A stretch of DNA of 64,000 nucleotides, from NCBI RefSeq assembly GCF_033723955.1, contig NZ_CP137555.1, positions 620,001 through 684,000 of the forward strand. Reading direction: 5' to 3'. The stretch is from Microbulbifer pacificus. Its GTDB lineage: Bacteria; Pseudomonadota; Gammaproteobacteria; Pseudomonadales; Cellvibrionaceae. The translations under genes and the position numbers were made by a program. The notes under the pieces were generated by a model, which saw only the letters and a program-made list of their open reading frames with translations, had not been told where the DNA came from and ran no database searches. Position 1 is the first letter of the stretch. Each line of letters starts with the position of its first letter. Shown piece by piece: positions 61,660 to 64,000 of the stretch.

Positions 61660-62322
61660 TTACCCCCAAAATTTCCACCATGGCCTTGGGGTAACTTCTT
61701 CTACGTCGACAATATTGATACTTTTACAAACCTGATTCATTTTAGAGCGGACTTTACTTAAAGGATGCTCTGGGAATTGGCTATCATATTCCTCAGAGTC
61801 TGCATTATTCCTCAGGCTTGGCCCTTTATATTCAGGAAAATAAGGATCGCATGCCCAACCAGATGGAATTCCATCGTCATTGAGAACATCATCTCCACTT
61901 TCAGATAAATATTTATCAAAAACTATGGCATCCCTAAGGCCAGTCATTCCATCTTCTCTGGAGTAAAGCGACAATACAAATGATCGATCCATAAGCGGCA
62001 TTGAAAGTGATGCAATATATTGCGCTGATTCACCAGAAGCGACTATTTTCCCAATCGCTCTCGCGGATGGGTAACCAGAAATAATGACTGAATCACATTC
62101 GACCACGCCCACACCCTGCGCGGCCAGATTAGCTCTAAAATACTCTCTCATAGCATTTTCATCAGAGAGCAAGTCGCTTAGTTCTTTATCTGGGCCAATA
62201 CATTGCAGTCGCATGAGAACGCCATTTCCATCGTGCCAATTCTTTACATTTTCTCCTGAACTCTTTTCGTCAAAGATCCACTCCTTATCAGAAAATTTGA
62301 AATATTTTGGCATTTTTACCAT
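61660..62322 (-). CDS. Unknown cassette protein, 220 residues
   Basis: 220 residues from ATG 62322, the longest cassette gene here. No signal peptide, mixed alpha/beta, acidic, and with a conserved-looking IGKIVASGESAQYIASLSMPLMDRSFVLSL core in the middle and a Trp-rich end (PRPWWKFWG). No family recognised. Its cassette is bounded by attC sites 8 and 9. Confidence 0.65.
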   Translation of the reverse strand: MVKMPKYFKFSDKEWIFDEKSSGENVKNWHDGNGVLMRLQCIGPDKELSDLLSDENAMREYFRANLAAQGVGVVECDSVIISGYPSARAIGKIVASGESAQYIASLSMPLMDRSFVLSLYSREDGMTGLRDAIVFDKYLSESGDDVLNDDGIPSGWACDPYFPEYKGPSLRNNADSEEYDSQFPEHPLSKVRSKMNQVCKSINIVDVEEVTPRPWWKFWG

Positions 62323-62332
62323 CTCCTTGGCT

Positions 62333-62476
62333 GCCTAACGCCGCCGACAGGGGCAGCTTACCTTGTGCGCGTTTTGCGCGAAAATGGGAGCGCAGCGACC
62401 CGCGCAAAATGTGCACAAAGTAAGCTGTCCCGCGGAGGGCCCCAGGCCCGGAGCAAATTGCCCGGCCTTGTTATGC
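62333..62476 (-). repeat. attC site 9 (144 bp, long type)
   Basis: + strand begins GCCTAACGCCGCCGAC and ends GTTATGC. Long-type hairpin (GTTTTGCGCGAAAATGGGAG) and the same right-half layout as site 2, ending in TTGTTATGC. Belongs to the ABM-domain gene. Confidence 0.9.
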
Positions 62477-62527
62477 CTAGGGGCTATGGGATAACTACAA
62501 TCCACCACATACGCCTCAGATCTGTAC

Positions 62528-62809
62528 TTAGCCCTGCTCAAAAATTTGGTAATGACGCTCTACATTTTTTGTGACTTTACCCCAGTGCGAACTTTTGACT
62601 CGCTGCTGATGGTAAGCAAATGCTTCTTTGTTAGAAAATTCTTCGTATACGTTGAATCGACAAATATTATTTTTGTCTTGACTAACGTTGAATTTCTCGC
62701 AGCCAAATTCTTCTCTAGTGAGCTGAATATGACTAATCAATTCCTTTTTGACGATCTCAAGATCTGACTCAGGAACGACGATATACCCTTCCAATATTAC
62801 CTTGTTCAA
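62528..62809 (-). CDS. ABM-domain (putative quinol monooxygenase-like) protein on an integron cassette
   Basis: 93 residues from a TTG at 62809, chosen because the open frame further upstream runs through attC 10 and because AAGGA lies seven bases before this TTG. The pattern ILEGYIVVPESDLEIVKKEL, FNVYEEFSNKEAFAYHQQRV and SSHWGKVTKNVERHYQI is that of the antibiotic-biosynthesis-monooxygenase fold (a small dimeric barrel). The substrate is unknown. Confidence 0.8.
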   Translation of the reverse strand: MNKVILEGYIVVPESDLEIVKKELISHIQLTREEFGCEKFNVSQDKNNICRFNVYEEFSNKEAFAYHQQRVKSSHWGKVTKNVERHYQIFEQG

Positions 62810-62827
62810 TATTCGATCCTTGATGAC

Positions 62828-62946
62828 GCATAACGCCGCGCTCAGGGGCCGCTTGCTTTGGGCGCATTTTGCGCAAAAATGGGAGTGGAGCGACCTGCGC
62901 AAAAGGTGCATAAAGTAAGCCGTCGCTTTGCAGCGCCTTGTTAGGC
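62828..62946 (-). repeat. attC site 10 (119 bp)
   Basis: + strand begins GCATAACGCCGCGC and ends GTTAGGC. It has the long-type inner hairpin (CATTTTGCGCAAAAATGGGAG) but a shorter right half than sites 2, 6 and 9. Belongs to the VOC gene. Confidence 0.9.
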
Positions 62947-63329
62947 TGCTGGCTGTACCAAATTTATAAGATTGCCACAGCTATCTTCGAAAAGAACATT
63001 TGTAATAGGACCCATGTTCTTTGGTTCGCCGCGAAATTGCACCCCGAGCGCCTTAAGTCGAGTGTACTCAGCGGAAATGTCACTTGAGATAAACGCGGTA
63101 GCCGGAATTCCGGCTTCAAAAAGCGCCTTCTGATATGTAATCGCCGGTGGAAATGCAGCCGGTTCAAGAACAAGCTCAACTCCGGCAGCGCTTCCGGCGA
63201 AATTACCGTAAGCCAACGAAATTCACCAATCGGAATGTCATTCTTTACTTCAAAACCGAGCACTTTCGTATAGAAATTCAAAGCCCGATTTTGATCTTCT
63301 ACTGTAATGCTTGCCAACGTAATTTGCAT
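62941..63329 (-). pseudogene. VOC-family (glyoxalase/bleomycin resistance-like) gene with a one-base deletion, on an integron cassette
   Basis: The ATG at 63329 gives ITLASITVEDQNRALNFYTK and the first VOC module, up to WLTVISPE. A second frame ending at 62941 gives the rest of the module (GVELVLEP to GNLINLVQP), including the Glu and Asp positions of the VOC metal site. One missing base at about 63181-63185 (in CCGGAG, read on the minus strand) breaks the frame. With it restored, an intact protein of about 129 residues is obtained. Either a recent pseudogene or a sequencing artefact. Confidence 0.85.
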
Positions 63330-63353
63330 AAATATACCTGGATCAATTTTTAA

Positions 63354-63413
63354 GCCTAACGCCGTCCCGCGGAGGCCCGAAGGGCCGTAGCAAACTGCCT
63401 GCGATTGTTAGAG
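63354..63413 (-). repeat. attC site 11 (60 bp, short type)
   Basis: + strand begins GCCTAACGCCGTCC and ends GTTAGAG. Same 60-base type as site 3 and the right half of site 6. Belongs to the Excalibur-domain gene. Confidence 0.88.
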
Positions 63414-63422
63414 TTTGCTGAC

Positions 63423-63887
63423 TCAGAACCTGGAATCGTTCTCACATGGAACCCCGTCATTATCGCCATCCATTTTTGTATTTGGGCAGTTTCTTATAAA
63501 AAACACCGCCTCTTCTCTGGATGTCATTTGGCTACAATGCTGCCGGCCATCGCATTTGAAATGCGGACTTGAAAGATTGGATGAATAGAAATTTGAATTT
63601 TCAGGCCTTAATACGTTTAAGTTGGAGAAGCTTGAACTTACCGAGCCCGGCAATTCCAAACCGCCATTTGCATACGCCAACCCCAAGATTACAAGAATTC
63701 CCAAAAGTTGGAGCTTGAATGGACCTTTTGCATCTTGCCAATGGACGATTAAATAAATTATGGAAACTGGTGCAATGAGCAGTACTGCAAGCCCCCAGAG
63801 GATGCCTGTTCTAAAGGCCGCTATAAGTAGGCCGATTCCGCCGATAATAAATATCCCAAGGCCTACGTAAAAAATTATCTCTGCCAC
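63423..63887 (-). CDS. Membrane-anchored Excalibur calcium-binding domain protein on an integron cassette
   Basis: 154 residues. Three hydrophobic segments at about 2-24, 28-49 and 58-74, then a Ser/Asn-rich linker and an Excalibur domain at about 111-152 with Cys112, Cys118, Cys134 and Cys148 and the calcium-loop DGDNDGVPCE (140-149). The domain resembles an EF-hand-like loop and is common in secreted or surface proteins; here it is tethered to the membrane. The domain name is firm; the function is not known. Confidence 0.85.
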   Translation of the reverse strand: MAEIIFYVGLGIFIIGGIGLLIAAFRTGILWGLAVLLIAPVSIIYLIVHWQDAKGPFKLQLLGILVILGLAYANGGLELPGSVSSSFSNLNVLRPENSNFYSSNLSSPHFKCDGRQHCSQMTSREEAVFFIRNCPNTKMDGDNDGVPCENDSRF

Positions 63888-63905
63888 TCGATATTCCTTT
63901 GCGTA

Positions 63906-63992
63906 CTCTAACGCTCGGTTTAGGGGCGGCTGGAGCGTAGCGGAAGCCGTCCCAGCCGCGTATTTCGCGGCGATTACAACCGCTTGTTAGGC
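63906..63992 (-). repeat. attC site 12 (87 bp)
   Basis: + strand begins CTCTAACGCTCGGTTT and ends GTTAGGC. Nearly identical to site 4 except that its right core is intact, so site 4 looks like a decayed copy. The gene it belongs to lies beyond the right edge. Confidence 0.9.
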
Positions 63993-64000
63993 ATCTGGCT

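Noticed and set aside
62810..62911. Upstream extension of the ABM-domain gene to ATG 62911
   Set aside because: It would pass through attC site 10; the TTG at 62809 with AAGGA is the better start.
57570..64000. CRISPR array because of regularly repeated sequence
   Set aside because: Repeats are 59-144 bp, differ in length, and are separated by whole genes; no 24-40 bp direct repeats with uniform spacers.

Overview
The window is chromosomal DNA of a GC-rich, probably marine gammaproteobacterium. Gene content and order (lysS-prfB, oadGAB, long QueF, AlaA, EpmC, MnmC, CbpA-CbpM, a pectin methylesterase lipoprotein) fit the Cellvibrionales, and Microbulbifer is my best guess. The genus is inferred from general knowledge and was not tested by a search.

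Layout. 1-2.8 kb: minus-strand housekeeping genes (end of ung, a second UDG-fold protein, a phytase-like esterase, yajQ, yaeQ). 2.9-8.7 kb: plus-strand envelope genes: a LemA lipoprotein with two TPM-domain proteins, two tandem PDZ paralogues (the second split at a C10 tract) and a di-haem peroxidase lipoprotein. 8.7-11.6 kb: prfB (with its programmed +1 frameshift) and lysS. 11.8-18 kb: a pectinesterase, a CueR-type regulator with its own MerR-style promoter, and an RND efflux pair. 18.4-24.5 kb: tRNA-Ser, a YdjA-like nitroreductase, a MASE2-like adenylate cyclase, queF, an ABC-2 exporter and three Glu-Gly tRNA pairs. 24.7-36.4 kb: msrB/alaA, an epmC-exonuclease-pdxB-kinase-methyltransferase operon, tusA, a yheU pair and a methyltransferase with a signal peptide. 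36.6-40.4 kb: an ACT-domain regulator followed by trmL, a flavodoxin and mnmC; trmL and mnmC both modify tRNA wobble position 34. 40.5-57.4 kb: recQ, a serine hydrolase, a CaCA antiporter, cbpA-cbpM, an OmpW-type porin, bolA, djlA, the sodium-pumping oxaloacetate decarboxylase operon, dusC and tRNA-Arg.

The last ~6.5 kb (57.5-64 kb) differs sharply. It is visibly AT-richer, holds twelve small genes all on the minus strand, and each is separated from the next by an imperfect inverted repeat whose + strand reads ..TAACG ... GTTAGGC... These are attC sites, so this is the distal part of a chromosomal integron cassette array. Its integrase should lie to the right of the window, and tRNA-Arg marks the left border. 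The cassettes encode an RcsF-like lipoprotein, a GNAT acetyltransferase, a short MBOAT-like membrane protein, an Excalibur-domain protein, an ABM monooxygenase, a frameshifted VOC protein and several unknown (often secreted) proteins.

A second unexplained element is a ~120-bp intergenic repeat (copies at 10.3, 27.9 and 40.4 kb, and a diverged one at 35.4 kb). It has nested inverted repeats whose arms change together between copies.
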